Part shown: positions 1 through 11,283 of the stretch, one piece after another
Numbering within the stretch: the first letter of the stretch is position 1
How the letters are laid out: each line of letters begins with the position of its first letter
NCBI GenBank assembly: GCA_940337035.1
Contig: CALNHX010002984.1
Coordinates: 97,981-161,980, forward strand
Reading direction: 5' to 3'
DNA: 64,000 bases
Source of the DNA: Agriotes lineatus
Lineage: Eukaryota; Arthropoda; Insecta; Coleoptera; Elateridae
Notes under the pieces: model-generated
Seen by the model: only the letters and a program-made list of their open reading frames with translations
Told to the model about the DNA's origin: nothing
Database searches by the model: none
Translations under genes and position numbers: made by a program

Positions 1-143
1 AACTAGATTCCTCTAGCGAAATGCTGGCAGTTGTCCCAAAACGGCGAATGTGTTAACTGTGTTTTGCAAGATTTCAATCAATGTGAGTAGCTGAGTATTA
101 TAACTCTTCCTACTTGGGACTTTCTCGAAAATTTCAATAGGGA

Positions 144-476
144 TTGCTGGCCGTTCAAAGCAATGTTGTTAATGACTCGGCTGAAATAGGTGTTAAAGAC
201 ACAGAAGAGTTTAACAGCATTTTAAGTAAGAAGGATGATCAAAAACAGTTTGTGTTACAAATAGTAAAGGACTACCGTAAGAAATTTTCAGACAGTACCA
301 AAAAGAGGCTTCCATCCAACGTTGACATTTTATTTTTTGAAATTATTGTGAAGTCACGGATTCTTTATATTGTTTCAGTGTTTAATACCAATTTATTCCG
401 TATCTTTGCTGTATATTTTAACACGACTCGATCCCGTGGCCTCGTTGGAGGGCGGGCGAGGGTTAACTTCTGCTAA
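144..476 (+). pseudogene. C-terminal fragment of a repetitive insect protein family
   Basis: Open frame of 110 codons that begins at a TTG, directly after a stop at 138-140, so no proper start is present. A pyrimidine-rich stretch ending in AG at 139-140 could be a 3' splice site. The first ~60 residues carry the motif VVNDSAEIGVKDTEEFNS, then a lysine/glutamine-rich helix and a KDYRKKF motif. From memory this matches the C-terminal end of a large multi-copy, uncharacterised insect protein family whose members read 'VVNDxAERGVALIxxYN...QKQFLLLIVxxYRK'. The residues after about position 60 are hydrophobic and unlike the family, so the true coding part probably ends near 335. The N-terminal end of the same family seems to lie at 63232-64000. 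Function unknown; it may be of transposon origin. Confidence 0.45.
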
Positions 477-1398
477 TGGCGACTGTTGTTGATATTGCCC
501 TGATAACTCAGTCGGCCAATGGCGCTCTTCCCGGTAGGCGGGGCAGACCTAAGTACGAGAGCGAAACAGAGAGAAAAAAAATTATATTTACAGAGGTTCT
601 ATTTTTCTAATAGCTATTTGATTACGACTCAAAGACTCCTGCGGCGCGGGGTCTTCGGATGTCCCCCGGGGTTTACCCTTTAGCGGGGAGGGGTGCGTGA
701 GCCTAAGGCGGCGGCGGACCTGGTGCTGGAGGCGGACCTGGTGCTGGAGGCGGTTCTGGGAGCTTGGCGCTCTGCCTCGCTGAATAGTCGGGCCGGATGG
801 CTGGGGGTGGGGCGCTTAGGCGGTGGCGACGGGCGACGGCGGTGTCGGCGGTGGCTGGACGGGATGCGTGCCGGAGAGGACCGGAGGGGCGGCCGGGGGC
901 AGTCGCGGAGCTCCTTGTTCAGTCGCAGGTCCCTTCTGCGGTAGTGTCGTGTAACCCTGACCTCGCTTCGGAGCGGTAGGGCCATTTTTGGGAGTTGGAG
1001 GCGGCGACTCAGCTCGGTGGAGGAGCAGTACGACTCCCACAAGGACTACAATTCCCGCGTCTCCTCGGCGCTTAAGTGCAGCTCCAGCTCCACAACCAAT
1101 TTCCGGGGCGGCGGAGGACCTGGCGCTGGCGACGGCGCTGGAGGCGGAGGCCTGTCATTGTCCGGGCGCGCAGGGCTTCCAGTCTCGTGGGCGTGTTGTG
1201 GGGTTGAGGCGTCCGGGGACAGGGCGGCGATGAAGTGGCGTCTGTCCGAAAGGGGTAGTCCTTCTGGAAGGGGGAGTCTGTCTGGAAGGCGGCGGGTATG
1301 GGCGATCCTGAGGGCGGCTGCACCTGCAGGCACCGGCGAGCCTTGATGGTTAAAGGCGCCTCGGGGTCGGGGGCGCACGTTTTGCAATTTCTATTAAT
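477..1398. other. GC-rich, CpG-rich stretch without a recognisable gene
   Basis: Between about 640 and 1380 the base composition jumps to strongly GC-rich, unlike the surrounding DNA. It contains a short direct repeat coding-like string (gly-gly-gly-pro-gly-ala units near 707-760 and again near 1100-1150) but every frame is short and has no start that fits. Open frames on both strands here are a by-product of high GC. It could be the 5' region of an unknown LTR-type element or a CpG island of a host promoter; neither can be shown. Confidence 0.4.
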
Positions 1399-1645
1399 GT
1401 CCAGGAGCTCGGGGAACACCACTGGAGACTAATTTCCCTTTGTTGGTTCAATTTCGCTAAGTCCCAGGAGCTCGGTGAGCACCCCTGGAGACTAAGTCCG
1501 ATTGTTTACTGGTGCAAATTTTCCTAAGTCCCCAAAAGCTTGGTGAGCACCACTGGAGACTAAGTTCGATTTGTACTCACTGGGTTCATTTCGCTAAGTC
1601 CCAGGAGCTCGGTGAGCACCACTGGAGACTAAGTTCGACTTGCGG
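1399..1645. repeat. Tandem repeat, 62-70 bp unit, about 3.7 copies
   Basis: Units start at 1399, 1461, 1528 and 1598 (lengths 62, 67, 70 and a partial copy). Each starts with a GTCCCAGGAGCTCGGTGAGC-type core, followed by CACCACTGGAGACTAAGT; the second half of the unit varies more. Just downstream, around 1670-1710, there is a small triplication of CTGGAACTG. The repeat sits inside the GC-shifted region and may be part of the leader or LTR of an unknown element. Confidence 0.8.
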
Positions 1646-3499
1646 TTGGAGTACACTGGCTGCTGGACACTGGAACTGTTGGCTGGAACTGATGGCTGGA
1701 ACTGAATTTGATGTGAATTGGATTCGGGGTCCGATCTCCGCGGCGCGAAGTGCCATCTTGTCGAAAACATGTGCATTGTTTTCGACTTCTAAAAACTCGA
1801 ATTTTGAGCCTTTACTTGATATGTTTGGCTAGCATATTAACAAAGTTAAATTTTTTAATTTATTTCCACAATAGAAGCGGCTCGGCTGTGGTGCTCATTT
1901 CCTATATGTGCCGCGGCATTTCGCGGTTTATTAGCGGTCGGCATTGTTCACTCGTATTTGCATTGGTTAGGTGATTTTTCGCATCCTAAGGTGGCTAGTG
2001 TTTTTAATGTAATTAACCCTCGCGATGTTGTTTTTCATTGTTCCCTGAGTTGACCGCGGGTTTACACCCGGATCTATTCTAGACTACCCGATGCCGACGT
2101 TTATTAGTGCCCTTTGGTTTTATTTTCGAAACTGCATATTTCGCTGTTTGCTGCAAGTTCCGAAAAGCTTTTACTGTTTTATGGCTTTGTTGTTTCGCCA
2201 ATTTGTGTACCTAGGGACGTTTGTTTTTCCGGCTGCAGGAGGAGGATTGGTTCGCGTTCTTCCATACGCGCTGAGCTTATGTTTCCGCGTTTCCTTATAG
2301 CAAAACAACAGCACCTAAATTCGTGTAATCGGGGTTCCTTTAATCGTTGCGGCGGCTTGCATTCGCGGGCAGATTGGTGTCCGGCGCATTTCTTTTGTCG
2401 AGCTGTCGTCTTTATTTTGATGTGTTTATGAGGGTCTCGGACCGGGCGGTCTTGCTGGAGACTTGTAATCTTTAACGCGGCTTCTGTTATGCAGCTGTGA
2501 AACTGCGTCCTTTTGTTTTGCGATCCATTAATTAATGCTGTGTATTGATCCTTATTGCACGATGAGGGCGTAACATAAGTACATATGATAATGGAGGCCC
2601 TTGCGTGTCTCCGGATCATATCAATTTGAATAAATTTATGAACATGTAATAATACATATATATCTTTTAATTTTCCTCTAGGTCTTCAAGATCATTGAGG
2701 CACGTCTTACGGTTATCCAATTGGTTATAAATTTTACAGGGCTTTTATTTTTTCTGTTTGGAAAAATGTTAAAAGGGTGAGATCGTCAGAATTTATAAAA
2801 ATCTATATAAAGACCACCCTAGTACATATCGAATGCATTTGAGTAAAGACAGCTTTAAAATAAAAACTAGAAAATATTTTCTCTAATACAATTGCGGATA
2901 AATAAATTGTCTACCTCTTCTGTTAATAATTTTCAAAACAAACTTGATGCCTATTAAAAGAATTCGGAGGATAGTGTTTCAAATAAATAATTATGTTGTC
3001 ATATATTGGTGCATAACAACTGTACTCTATGATTACGGTTAAAAAGCTTCTGCCGCGCATTAAAAAAATTATTTTAGTTTTTTGATATTTTTCAATAATT
3101 TTTTCTAAATTTTGTTTATTTAACCTCCTTTTGAAAAAATTTTTGTTGAAACAATGACATTTACTTGGTAAATAAACACAGATTTTGTTAAAAAAAAGTT
3201 GCGCTTTTTGTTAACTGTTTGTACAACATGTAAATTTTCATTTCACTACTTAAAAAGTATTTTTGTTGAATATAAAAATTTGTTGCGTCAATACGAATTT
3301 TGTCTGTGTAACTTTGCAAACGTGATGTCTTAATTTATGAAAAAAATCATGTAAATTAGTTCGGCAGCGGAACCGTGTTATTTCTCTGAAGTGAAAATTT
3401 TCGTATTAAGTTTTTTTTTAACGGATTCTCGTAGATTTATATGTCTATTTACCATATTCGACTGATGACAAGCTGACATCTTTGAGCAACTTGATATAC
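1646..3499. other. No gene seen; transition from moderate-GC to AT-rich DNA
   Basis: Up to about 2640 the sequence keeps the even composition of the preceding block and ends with an AATAAA-like signal near 2626. From there to 3499 it is AT-rich with homopolymer runs. No frame of credible length or family match is seen. Confidence 0.4.
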
Positions 3500-5289
3500 A
3501 CAGGGTGTTTCAAAACAATAAGATGATGCTTTTGGCTTTAAACTTGAATACTACTTTATTATTGTATGGTTAATTGTGCGTTAACTTATTAAATTTATTG
3601 ATTTTACAAGTTTCAGCCATATGCAGGGTGTTTAAAAAATCTGTGTTATAAAGTTTTAATAATATTAATGAATTTCTTATATGAGAATATTTTGTGTTCC
3701 AGTTCAAAATTAAACTAAAAATAACAACGTCGGTGTTTAAAAACGAAGCTACATGACAGGTACAGAGTGTCCTAAAAAATTTTGGCTGAAACAACAAACA
3801 GACACACAAAAGTTGGAGAAGGTTTCTTAGGTAGAAACCAAGCATAAATATTCCTGTATCGTGGTAATACAATCTCTAATAGCAATTTCTCTTTTAGATT
3901 TGAGTATAGTGTAACGTCTAATTAAATATGAGTGACAGCAAGTGTATTTTTAACTTTAAATTTGCTTGTGAAGAAAAAAGGTAAAAACTTTCCGTTGCTG
4001 GTGCCCAACGCATAGAATCTTATAAAGTGCAGTAAAGTGTATGAAGATCAAAAGTTTGAAGAACTTGAAGAGATGTTTATCCCCAGGAAATGCTGTTACC
4101 GAAGCGGGAACTTCAACAACGAAAATGCAGAGGCAATCAGAAGTGCCAAATTTCAATTTTAAAAATGACTGCCTGTATTGTGGACAAAAGTGCGAAGTGG
4201 GAAAAGAATAAAAAGAACCCCCATCGATGGCGACCGCCCCTTCAATTCCTAGCTTTAGAATGCAAGGTAATGAAAATTTCAAACAAAGAAGCCATTTTGC
4301 AAACGTGCGTGGAAAGAAACGATACCTGGGCTGCTGAAATTAGATTAAGATTAGCTGGCTGTGTGGCAGACCTACCTGCCGTAAATTCCAGATATCGTAT
4401 GGACTGTCGTAATAAATTCATGGGTCAAAACGCTGTGCTTTCAGCAAAACGACAGTCTAGTCAGGATACCGAGGAAGAAGATAATCCTTACGAGGAAACA
4501 GTCAAAGAAATATTGACCGATAAAGAAAGAATTTGGAATGCGATAGATATAAACAATATATACTCGGATCGCGGAGGACATAAACTTACTCGAGGTAATT
4601 TAATGAAAACCCTCAAGAAACAGTTTGACAAACTGATAGTACTTTCTGCCCCTGGATATGCAAATATAATAACATTCCCTAAGCCTAAGGTCGCGGCGAC
4701 CTTAAGAGTAAGTCGTGTTGAGAATGACGCTGATGATATTGAGACTGCAATTGGCAAAATACCAAAAGAAATAAAACGCAAAGTTGCTGATGTAAAGAGG
4801 AATAAAGAGAAATATAAGTTACATGTAAAATACGAAACAGTGTTAGCGGATTGCAGTAAAACTCTATTAAAATTTTGCGAATCGCTATCGCCTAAATTGG
4901 ACAAAACTTTACCGGCACTTTTAATTGGGAGTATCGTCTCATCGACTTTATTTAATACATTTACAAATCTTCAAATAGGTTTAGGCGTTAAGTTTAGATT
5001 TTCAAAAGAACTAGTGAATATTTTGAACCAATTTAAAATATCATGCACGTATGATGAGCCGTTAAGGTTCAAAAAGACTGCCGCTTTTGAGGTGGTTAAA
5101 AATCTAAATTTAACTGGAATTACTAAAGGGAATGATGCTACACTAACCCAGGTTATTGTTGACAATTTTGACACAAAAATCTCATCGCAAAATGGCAAAA
5201 CCAGTACTCATTCGCTAGCTGTCCTTGCCGCTCAAACTACGTCAGAAGGAGAATTTTTAATATAATAATATACTTTTGAAACACCCTGT
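3500..5289 (+). mobile_element. TIR-bounded element carrying a broken gene
   Basis: ACAGGGTGTTTCAAAA at 3500-3515 is matched by its reverse complement at 5275-5289, giving a ~1.79 kb unit. The gene fragment at 3928-5265 stops only about 10 bp before the right TIR, so the right end cuts into or abuts the coding region. ACAGGGTGTTTC ends are widespread at the edges of insect repeats, so the pair could also be two unrelated ends; a clear target duplication is not visible. A further internal CAGGGTGTTT at about 3624 suggests nesting in the left part. Confidence 0.5.
3928..5265 (+). pseudogene. Broken gene of an uncharacterised repetitive protein family
   Basis: The longest open part is 4090-5265 (391 codons), but its first ~40 codons are out of frame with the likely original protein. 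The original frame can be followed from an ATG at 3928 (MSDSKCIFNFK), across a stop near 3977, through an ATG at 4041 to a cysteine pair (NDCLYCGQKC, about 4162-4190), then a stop near 4207; from there the 391-codon frame carries on. So there are at least two stops and frame changes. Downstream features are an ERNDTW motif, a conserved CRNKFMG stretch, and near the end VDNFDTKISSQNG followed by a THSLAVLAAQ motif. From memory these occur in a large uncharacterised animal protein family whose members are much longer, so this copy is also 3'-truncated. Function unknown; no catalytic triad could be pointed to. Confidence 0.6.
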
Positions 5290-5658
5290 ATTAAAATTTT
5301 TTGTTTTTATTTTATATAAACCTTATTATGAAAAGCAAACCATTTGTAAAAAACTCGTTTATTTACGTAAAATTTACAAATAATTTAAAAAGAGTGATAT
5401 TTCACCTACTTACTTATCGGAGTTGCTCAAGGATGACGCTTTGTCATCACTTGGATATCAAAAGTAGGAGACCCTTAGACCCCAAATCCGTTTTGAAAAA
5501 AACTTAATACGAAATTGTTGGGTTTTACCCGTGGCTGCCGGCCTAAATCTACCAAAGGATGTTTACCAAATTTCGACCATTTGAAAATATGTATATCAAA
5601 ATTCACTTAATAATTGCGATATAGAAGTTATAAATATAAAAAATATAAGAATTACTAA
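5290..5658. other. No gene seen (AT-rich spacer)
   Basis: AT-rich DNA between the TIR element and the gypsy LTR; no coding frame or clear repeat. The last bases, CTAA at 5655-5658, are the target duplication of the gypsy element. Confidence 0.5.
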
Positions 5659-5846
5659 TGTAGGATGCAGAACGGTTTAATGGTAGCAAATATTAATATA
5701 CAGTAATACACAACAAATATGAAATAACAGTAAAACATAACACATAAAGTTCAGGCTTGCTTCGTGCGCGGCCACACTTGTTGGCGTTCATCGGACGACT
5801 CCGCGCTTTCCCCACCTTCCGCGTGGCGGTGGCTCTGACTACTACA
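5659..5846 (-). repeat. 3' LTR of the gypsy element (188 bp)
   Basis: Direct repeat of 10399-10613 without its 27 bp duplication. It contains the last ~95 bases of the pol frame including the stop at 5751-5753, so the Pol tail is encoded in the LTR. The purine tract expected just upstream (plus-strand 5847-5862) is poor and interrupted. Confidence 0.93.
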
Positions 5847-8800
5847 GCTCGGCCATCCTGATGTCCCGGACGTGTCGGACGGGATTGGGTCGCTGTCGGA
5901 GTCGGTTTCGTCGCTAGTAGAGGTGCTGGTGTCGTCATCAGGAAGATAGCGACGAAGGCGATCGCTGGATTGCGTCCCAACGTAGTGTCTTTGGGTGCGT
6001 TGTGCTCCCGGGATATCTTCGACGATATATCTGTCATGCTCTAAGACTTTGGAAACGGTATAGGGGCCCTGGAACCTTGGTTGAAGCTTCTTGCTATGGC
6101 CAGGTCGAGGTGTCGCCTTCACCATAACATAATCACCAACCACATATCGTGTCGGTGGCCGATGTCGGAGGTTATAGCGTTTCTGGTTCTCTTCTTGGAC
6201 AGTCACTTGTTGCTCCTCCGCAGCTCGTCGTAAGACTTCGCGTTTTTGCGACCAGTCGGGTTCGCCGTCTTCTTGCAAGCAGATGGATATCAGATCACGG
6301 AACGCTTGATCGGATTGTATACGAAGATCGTATCCAAGTAGAATCCTCGAAGGGGTTGTCGAAAGGCTTCTTTGTATAGTAGTATTGAGAACTTGCTGAA
6401 CGCGGACTAATACTTGGGACCAGTTGCCTTCTGTTTTACTCACTTTCGCAAGTAGGTTAGTTATAGTTCTGTTATACCGCTCACACTGTCCATTCGCGCG
6501 CGGGGTAGCGGTAGCATTTTGCACATGAGTCACACTGGAATCTCTCAGAAACTGCGAGAAGTCCTCGGCTGTAAACGCGGTTCTACGGTTACTAATAATT
6601 GTCTTAGGAGGACCGAAAACACCGAATATGTATTTTAAAACTGCGATCACTTCCTTAGTCTCTGTCGTTTTCGTAGGTTTCAGAAACACGAATTTACTGT
6701 ACGCGTCGATCACAATTAACACGTGACGATGACCGGTTAGCGACTTGTCTAACTGACCAAGGTAGTCACAGTGGAGTGTTTGGAATGGGATATGACCTTT
6801 AGGGATACTGTGAAGACGACCCTGAGGTTTTCCAAAAGTCGGATTGTAGGTGATGCAATTTAGACAATTTTGAATGTGCTTGCGAACGAAACGTCTCATC
6901 CTAGGGAACCAATACGTTCGACGAATTACTTCCATCGTTTTATCGGTACCAATATGGGCGTTGTCGTCATGAGCTGCTTGAACAACACTTCTACGCATGC
7001 TCCTTGGTACAACAAAGAGAGCGTTTTCGTTGGGTTGTTGGTAGCAAAGAATTCCATTTTTCATTTTGAAGTGATCGTCTGGCGGTTCACCTCCGGATTC
7101 CAGAATTTCAATTAGGGCTTTCAACTCGGGGTCTTTTCCCTGATTAACTTTCACCAATCTGAAATCGTCGTCGAATTGGGTTACAACCAGTGCGTTTACT
7201 CTGCTTAGCGCATCTACATGCTGCATAGAACTGGAGGGGCGGTGCTCTAGTTCATAATCGAATTCTTCTAATAGAATGGACCAACGAAATATGCGTCCAT
7301 TAATTTCTTTTTTGGCTAATGCGAGTTTCAAGGCATTGCAATCCGTAACTAGTCTGATTCGTATGCCCAAGAGATAAACTCGGAAATATTCTAAGCTTCG
7401 GATTACGGCTAACATTTCCAATTCAAAAGAATCATATCGCGATTCAGCATCGCTTGTAGTTTTCGACATGTAGTAGATAGGATGAAACAATCCATCTTGT
7501 TGACGTTGAAGAAGTACTGACCCATATCCACTGGCGCTGGCGTCTGTGTGTAGTTGAGTCTCCTTTCCTGGATCGTATATTTTCAAAACAGGTTCGTTTG
7601 TTAGCAGCTGCTTTAGGTTTTCAAAAGCCACCATCTGTTGTGGACCGAATTCAAACTTTTGATTCTTCTTTAGCAGTTTTGTTAAGGGTCGTGAAATAGT
7701 TGCATACGAAGGCATGAACCTCCGGAAATATCCTGCCAATCCAAGAAACCTTTGTACCTGTTTGGTAGTCGTAGGTACAGGAAACTTGGCGACTGCTTCC
7801 GTTTTAAGTTTTTGCGGTCGTATCTCATTATGTCTGATCCTGAACCCGAGATACTCCACTTCCGTGTACATGAAGGTACATTTGTCGATTCTCAAGGATA
7901 ATCCATAGTCTTTTGCTACTTTAAGTACCTCTTCAAGCCGCTTAATGCCGTCTGTCACGTTTTGAGATATAATCATTATATCGTCCATATAAACAAGGAT
8001 TTTTCGTTCGCGAATCAGCTGTTCGAATACTTTATGTATGTATCGCATGAAGGTAGCTGAACTATTAGCGAGTCCGAACGGTATAAAGTTATATTCATAG
8101 AGACCATTATAAGTGACGAACGCTGTGTACCTTTTTGATGCTTCGGCAACGGGCACGTGGAAAAATCCATTTTTTAGATCGAGCGTCGTGAAATAGACAT
8201 GTGCATTAAGTGCGTCTATTTGGTCATTAATAAGAGGCAAGGGATACTTGTCCTTAAGTGTGATCTTATTGATCGCTCGGTAGTCAACGCATAGTCTCTT
8301 TTCTCCGTTCTTTTTATCTACAAGAACAACTGGGCTTGCGTAATTAGATTTACTTAATCTGATTATTCCCTTGGACAATAGTTCATTCACGGTGGTTTCA
8401 ACGCATTCTTGTTCGGGTCGCGACAGTTTGCGTGGGCGAAACACCACAGGTTCGTTTGACGTAAGTGTAATGTCCATTTCGAAGCCGGGAACATTTAATG
8501 GCTCTCGTTTTTCTTCAACTGCCTCCATAACTAGTTTTTCAATTTGGCGGCGGTCGTTTTCACTCAAGTCGGGGTTAATTCGCAACTCTTGAGAAGTAAT
8601 TGTGACCTGTCGTGGCTCTTCACTTTCAATCTCGATGTTTGCGATACCTCGTTCGACCTTAAGCACCACAGAAGGTTGATTCAGCAGGTCTTTTCCGAGA
8701 ATAATAGGAACTGGTATAGCGTCGTTAGTTACTATATAAAATTTCGCAGTGAGCAATTGATTGTTGATAGTCACAGGAATTTTCGCTAGTCCGATATTTT

Positions 8801-8873
8801 TACAAGTGACACCCTTTAATCCAGTCAAATTTACGGGTTTAATTTCGCTTTGGTCTGTCTCTAAATAGAGCAC
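5751..8873 (-). pseudogene. pol: Ty3/gypsy Pol: protease C-half, RT, RNase H, integrase
   Basis: Frame of 1040 codons, opened only by an in-frame TAA at 8880-8882, not by an ATG. Residues 1-75 are the second half of the aspartic protease (ILGKDLL at 58-64). Reverse transcriptase: first acid in the LDLKNGFF motif (D232) and YMDD at 295-298. RNase H: D443, E485 and D511 in their usual settings. Integrase: zinc-binding H635, H640, C670, C673; first catalytic D703; third E798 in GQCERYNRT. The position of the second catalytic acid, 35 residues before the glutamate, is N762 (SNRRTAFT instead of the usual SDRGTAFT), so strand transfer should be lost. A GPY/F-type motif (QPRFQGPYTV, 931-940) follows. 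The enzyme set copies element RNA to DNA and inserts it. Confidence 0.92.
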
Positions 8874-8879
8874 ATTTAA

Positions 8880-10337
8880 TTATTCGGCCTTTTGTTGCGT
8901 CATCAAATTTAAGGAAGATCCCGTGTCAACAAGTGCTTTTTCATTTATGTTGTTAATTTTTAATGCAACTGTCATATCATCGCACGACGTTTCGATAAGT
9001 AGCGCTCGCTTTGTCGCGTCCGTGTGCACCTTATCTTTTTCGCAATCTCGTGCTAGATGACCTTTCGCATAGCATTTTACGCATTCGACCTTAGGACAGT
9101 CTTTCATGCGATGCACCCCGTCTGTGCAAAACGGGCAGATTGCTTTATCGCTCGCTTTAAATGAAACATTTGCAGTTGTTTGATTTTTCGCAGGCTGACT
9201 AACGCCTATTTTCGATTCCGGTTTTTCTATGGATTTTCCCTTATTAGCAATAAAGGGGTATTTCGAGTCTTTTTCTTTTGGCGGCAAGTTTTTCCGAGAT
9301 TTCTCAAAAGAATAGTACGCGTCGGCTTTATGAAGAAATTCAGTTGATGTAAGCGGCGGATTTGTATAAAATTGCTTTGCTAATTCGTGGTCCCGTAATC
9401 CTTGTACAATGTAATTTACTAGACTATACTCGTCAATATTTTGAGCAGCTATAGCTTTCATCGTAAACACGTACGTTCGAAGGGATTCATCGAGATTTTG
9501 TTTGCGGTCTCGTAATCTGCGATGCACGTCTATGGAATGAACATGCGTAGCAAAGTTATTTAAAAATCGTTGTTTAAAATACTGCCAGTCGTAGATATTT
9601 GGCTCGCACTCTTTCCACAGTTTCGCTGCGCCTCGTAGTTTTGCTTTCGCATAAATAATTAAACTGCGATCATCTAAACCGTAAAGCGATTTAACGTTTT
9701 CAACGGATTCTATAAACCGTTCAGAGGTAATATTGTTAGAATCGGGGTCGAATTCTAATATTTCATTTTGAATTTCGGCGCCAAACCTATGGTTCTGCGT
9801 ATGCATAGTCGTTTGCTGCGACGAATTTGATAGTTGTAGTTGTAAGATGGCTACTTGCTGTTGCAACTGTAAAATCGTATCCGCGACAGATGGAGGTTGC
9901 GGTTGTTGACAATTGACAGAAGCTTGTGGCATGTAATTCGACGTTTGCGGCAATTGTTGCCACTAATATGGATAGAACGACGATGAAGGCATCGATTGAT
10001 AAACGGGCACGTTTGAATTAGCCGCGCAAGCTTGAGCGAGTGGCGGGAAACGCGCTTGCATCGTCGACGTCACCTCTGCGGCCGGAACGTTCTGGGCCTG
10101 TGAGATCGTAAACGCCGTTTGCAGGTTAGGACATGGCGGAGGCATTGTTAGCGGTTGTATGGGATATTGTGGAAACTGCACATAGGAATTACATTCTTTT
10201 GCTTGGGACACGAGCGGACTTTGAGAAGCTGACGGATTTATTGCAGGGGTTTGCAAGTCGCTACCGGCAGCGCGAGACGTTCGCGTTTCCGGCGATGTTT
10301 CCCTGGAGCGTTCACCGCAGCTGTCGTACGAGCTCAT
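8880..10337 (-). pseudogene. gag: Ty3/gypsy Gag plus protease N-half, with an in-frame amber stop
   Basis: Starts at the ATG at 10335-10337. After 124 codons there is a TAG (9963-9965); the same frame then continues without shift to a TAA at 8880-8882. The N-terminal ~125 residues are rich in Ser, Pro and Gln. The middle is a capsid-like retrotransposon gag domain (FKQRFLNNF, RLRDRKQNLDESLRTYV). Two CX2CX4HX4C zinc knuckles follow, beginning CPFCTDG and CVKCYAKG. The C-terminal end carries the protease active-site motif VDTGSSLNLM. Pol continues in the same frame just after the TAA, so the TAA cuts the protease in two and is a lesion rather than a normal gag-pol boundary. Two nonsense codons in one frame make this copy non-coding for a full polyprotein unless they are read through. 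Confidence 0.9.
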
Positions 10338-10381
10338 GCTTCTTATTCGTAATTAGAACGTACTCACCGAATGCAGTCTTT

Positions 10382-10398
10382 AATCGCACTTCTGACGC
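10382..10398 (-). promoter_or_regulatory. Primer-binding site, tRNA-Leu type
   Basis: Next to the 5' LTR, on the minus strand, the sequence reads GCGTCAGAAGTGCGATT. It matches the complement of the 3' end of insect tRNA-Leu without CCA (TGTCAGAAGTGGGATT, recalled) at 14 of 16 positions. This is where tRNA primes minus-strand DNA synthesis. Confidence 0.6.
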
Positions 10399-10613
10399 TG
10401 TAGGATGCAGAACGGTTTAATGGTAGCAAATATTAATATACAGTAATACACAACAAATATGAAATAACAGTAAAACATAACACATAAAGTTCAGGCTTGC
10501 TTCGTGCGCGGCCACACTTGTTGGCGTTCATCGGACGACTCCGCGCTTTCCCCACCTTCCGCGTGGCGGTGGCTCTGACTACGACAAGCATGGCGGTGGC
10601 TCTGACTACTACA
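10399..10613 (-). repeat. 5' LTR of the gypsy element (215 bp)
   Basis: Same as the 3' LTR but with an extra 27 bp tandem duplication near its outer end, where GGCGGTGGCTCTGACTAC is present twice. Target duplication CTAA follows at 10614-10617. Confidence 0.93.
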
Positions 10614-11283
10614 CTAATAAACTGTGTTTTCACGAGTCCCTTTATACTTTAAGTTTAAAATTCGCGCTATATTTGAGGGCACACCATTGGCGCCGCCATT
10701 TTGGGAACAAAATTCGCCTCAACCAATCAGGCCAGCGACGGTTAATGGCCAGTCTCTCATTTCTAGGGTCTCTACTGAGTTTTAGTGTAAAGTAGACGCA
10801 AAGATACTTCGGACAGAGCGAGCTTTAAAAGTTAAACCGCAAATGAGTTTACTATTGTTAGTCCGCTTAAGTCGTGCCAGGTATACGCAAAGGTGGGAAT
10901 ATTTCCAAGGTGGTATTTATTTCGTTTTGTAGTGAAGTTTCTACTTAATTTATATTTAATTATCTAATAATATTGAATGACAAAATTAATTTTACTAGGT
11001 AAATAAACACATTATGCGATTATGCCCTGATTGAGGAATAAATTATTTTTGCTCAAATGACATTCCTAGATAAGAGAAATCGACATTTAATGTTTCGTCG
11101 CGTCATATTGGCATTAAAGTATGTATTTACAACTACATCCCTTCCAGTAATTAGAATGAAAGATAAATTATATAAATCACTTGACTTGTCTTTACTTCCC
11201 AAATTTAATAATAACGTTGCTGTTATACTTTGACGCACGTTAATTATCATCTAGTATTTGTGTTGTGTTGTATTTTGTGGAAT

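Larger units (their letters stand above)
5659..10613 (-). mobile_element. Full-length Ty3/gypsy LTR retrotransposon, defective
   Basis: A 4955 bp element transcribed right to left. LTRs at 5659-5846 (188 bp) and 10399-10613 (215 bp) are identical except that the right copy has one extra 27 bp tandem duplication. The insertion is flanked by a 4 bp target duplication, CTAA (5655-5658 and 10614-10617). LTRs have TGTAG...CTACA ends. One long frame runs from 10337 to 5751 and encodes Gag, protease, reverse transcriptase, RNase H and integrase in that order, with no envelope gene. LTR identity points to a recent insertion, yet the coding frame has two in-frame stops and an altered integrase active site, so this copy was probably moved in trans or broke soon after insertion. 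Confidence 0.93.

Noticed and set aside
680..1387. Overlapping frames of 80-120 codons in the GC-rich block
   Set aside because: Frames on all strands are open because stops are rare at high GC; composition is Arg/Pro/Gly-rich without domains.
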